A stretch of 64,000 nt of DNA, taken from assembly GCA_018710845.1 (NCBI GenBank), contig DVJB01000039.1, forward strand, positions 1 to 64,000, given 5' to 3'. The stretch comes from Candidatus Onthomonas avicola. GTDB taxonomy: Bacteria > Bacillota > Clostridia > Oscillospirales > Oscillospiraceae. The stretch's first letter is position 1. Each line of letters begins with the position of its first letter. Positions 62,884 through 64,000 of this stretch are shown here, in pieces. Under the pieces are notes generated by a model that did no database searches, was not told where the DNA came from, and saw only the letters and a list, made by a program, of their open reading frames with translations. Made by a program: the position numbers and the translations under genes.

Positions 62884-63351
62884 TCAGGACAGGCGCTTCT
62901 CGCACCGGCGGTGCGGGATGCCTGCCTCCTGAAAGACCGGGCCATAGCACCGGTAGCCGCAGCGCTCATAGAATCCGACCGCCTGGCACTGGGCATCCAG
63001 CCGGAGGACGCCACACGCGCGCACCTGGTCCAGCCGTTCAACGGCCAGCATCAGGAGCTTCCCGTAGCCGCCGCCGCGAAAGCACTTTCGCACCACCAGA
63101 CGTCCGACATGGACGGCGTCTGGCTCCCAGAGCAGGCGGAGGGTGGCGCAGGGCTCGCCGTCCACGCGCAGGAGGACGTGGGTGCACGTCCGGTCCGCCT
63201 CGTCCAGTTCCAGCGCGGCCGAAATCCCCTGCTCGGTCACAAAGACCTCGATGCGCAGGCGCAGACAGTCCACGAGGGATGCCTGGTCCTCCGCCAGCTC
63301 CACCGTACAGCCTGTCGGGACCCCCTCTGACAGCAGCTCTGCCGCGCTCAT
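62884..63351 (-). CDS. GNAT-family N-acetyltransferase
   Basis: 155 residues from the ATG at 63351 that overlaps the stop of the upstream gene as ATGA; the track start at 63564 is wrong. The GNAT acetyl-CoA loop is VVRKCFRGGGYGKLLM, and the sequence ends with VGFYERCGYRCYGPVFQEAGIPH, as in ElaA-like proteins. The substrate is not clear. It is translationally coupled to the YgfK-like gene. Confidence 0.88.
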   Translation of the reverse strand: MSAAELLSEGVPTGCTVELAEDQASLVDCLRLRIEVFVTEQGISAALELDEADRTCTHVLLRVDGEPCATLRLLWEPDAVHVGRLVVRKCFRGGGYGKLLMLAVERLDQVRACGVLRLDAQCQAVGFYERCGYRCYGPVFQEAGIPHRRCEKRLS

Positions 63352-64000
63352 GAGAGGGCCTCCACCACGGCGCGCAGCGTCTCCGGAAGTGCCTCTGCCG
63401 CCTCCTGTCCGGTGTAGATCACGCCGGCATAGCGGACGGCCCCGTCCTCGGAACAGAACCCGTCGTTCTCGCTGCGCACCATCTCCGCACGGCTGGAGAA
63501 AAGGGTGAACTTGTCCCGGTAGGGCAGATAGCCAAACGGGCAGAAACAGACGCAGTTGCCGCACTCATTGCACAGGTCGTCGATATGGACCGCCCGTTTC
63601 AGCTCGGGCAGGGGGACATTCGCCCGGTTTGGGCAGACGTCCACGCAGTTGCGGCAGCGGTAGCAGGCGGGGTCGTCCGGTATCTGCCGCGCCACCTTGC
63701 GGCGGGGCTTCTCCTTGTGGTAGTAGGGGTCCGCCGCCGTCTCCCCGATCAGCCTGCCGAGGGCCGCGCAGTCCACCCGGGCGGGGATTTCCTCCGGGAC
63801 AAGGGCGGCCAGGCGGGTCAGGTTGCGATAGCCGCCGTTTTTCAACAGTAGGGTGGCCACCGTCACCGGGGCGATGCCGGTGGAGAGCACCGCGGCGATA
63901 TTGTGCGCGTCGATACCGCCGGAGAAGGAGACGGGGAGCGCGCCGCCAAAGGCGTCCGAGAGGAGCTGCGCCGTGCGGATGGCGAGCAGGAAGAGGGGCT
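63348..64000 (-). CDS. ygfK: YgfK-like iron-sulfur oxidoreductase, C-terminal part (cut by window edge)
   Basis: The frame enters from the right edge and gives about 216 C-terminal residues. SFSGGIDAHNIAAVLSTGIAPVTVAT belongs to a TIM-barrel part. Two 4Fe-4S clusters follow in CYRCRNCVDVCPNRANV and CNECGNCVCFCPFG, then FTLFSSRAEM and NDGF, the layout at the C terminus of YgfK. YgfK is a large flavin, iron-sulfur protein tied to selenium-dependent xanthine or purine oxidation and selenate reduction. The main body is outside the window. Confidence 0.75.
   Translation of the reverse strand, partial: PLFLLAIRTAQLLSDAFGGALPVSFSGGIDAHNIAAVLSTGIAPVTVATLLLKNGGYRNLTRLAALVPEEIPARVDCAALGRLIGETAADPYYHKEKPRRKVARQIPDDPACYRCRNCVDVCPNRANVPLPELKRAVHIDDLCNECGNCVCFCPFGYLPYRDKFTLFSSRAEMVRSENDGFCSEDGAVRYAGVIYTGQEAAEALPETLRAVVEALS

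Overview
The window is about 64 kb of GC-rich, gene-dense chromosome from a spore-forming, high-GC member of the Clostridia. An Oscillospiraceae relative (Flavonifractor, Pseudoflavonifractor or Lawsonibacter type) is the best guess. The evidence is a complete spoIIIAA-AH operon, a PdaB-like deacetylase, Gram-positive gene sets (addAB, ecfA1A2T, mltG plus a U32 protein, yabE next to rsmA), short HisG with HisZ, TTG/GTG starts, strong AGGAGG ribosome binding sites and TTGACA-N17-TATAAT type promoters. I saw no tRNA, rRNA, CRISPR array, insertion sequence or prophage module. Nearly all of the window is core chromosome and most genes are on the minus strand.

Layout. 1-3.3 kb: ispA (partial), xseB, xseA, a TsaD-like protein and nusB. 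3.3-3.7 kb: a small divergent XRE regulator. 3.7-8.6 kb: spoIIIAH to spoIIIAA (transcribed AA to AH), with a good SigmaE-type promoter and a divergent MocR regulator (8.7-10.2 kb). 10.4-12.6 kb: yabE and rsmA. 12.6-15.9 kb: surface and secreted proteins (lipoprotein serpin, DUF4349 lipoprotein, amidase). 16-22.5 kb: a his operon hisZGDBHAFIE without hisC. 22.6-33.3 kb: thioesterase, YigZ, HflX, flavin-reductase-like protein, rpmE, addB-addA and a small unknown gene. 33.4-35 kb: DUF3810 metalloprotease and cdd. 35.1-35.6 kb: a short AT-rich island with a decayed lysine-rich frame and a DUF4318-like gene. 35.7-41 kb: xpt, pdaB-like, rnz, ClpE-like ATPase. 41-47.3 kb: CvpA, DUF5711, truA, ecfT-A2-A1 and an RlmI-like methyltransferase. 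47.5-51.7 kb: a LanFEG-type ABC transporter, then an ECF sigma factor with its DUF4179-type anti-sigma. 51.7-58.3 kb: fabH, U32 (TrhP-like), mltG, 5-formyl-THF cyclo-ligase, DJ-1, thymidylate kinase and a TagA/WecG glycosyltransferase. 58.5-62.8 kb: a polysaccharide-export type ABC ATPase, then an FHA-SEDS (RodA/FtsW) fusion overlapping a class B PBP. 62.9-64 kb: a GNAT and the C-terminal part of a YgfK-like iron-sulfur protein.

How the genes work together. Several blocks concern building the envelope and spore: the SpoIIIA channel, PdaB-like deacetylase, MltG, SEDS-PBP pair, TagA-like transferase, YabE and the amidase. The his block is a single translationally coupled operon with a clear promoter and a palindrome over its -10 box. 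I did not find an obvious new multi-gene system. The most unusual items are the FHA domain fused to a SEDS polymerase, the lipoprotein serpin, the AT-rich island, the exact 23-bp duplication of a Shine-Dalgarno plus start codon, and several well-formed operator-like palindromes. Promoter, terminator and operator calls are by eye only.
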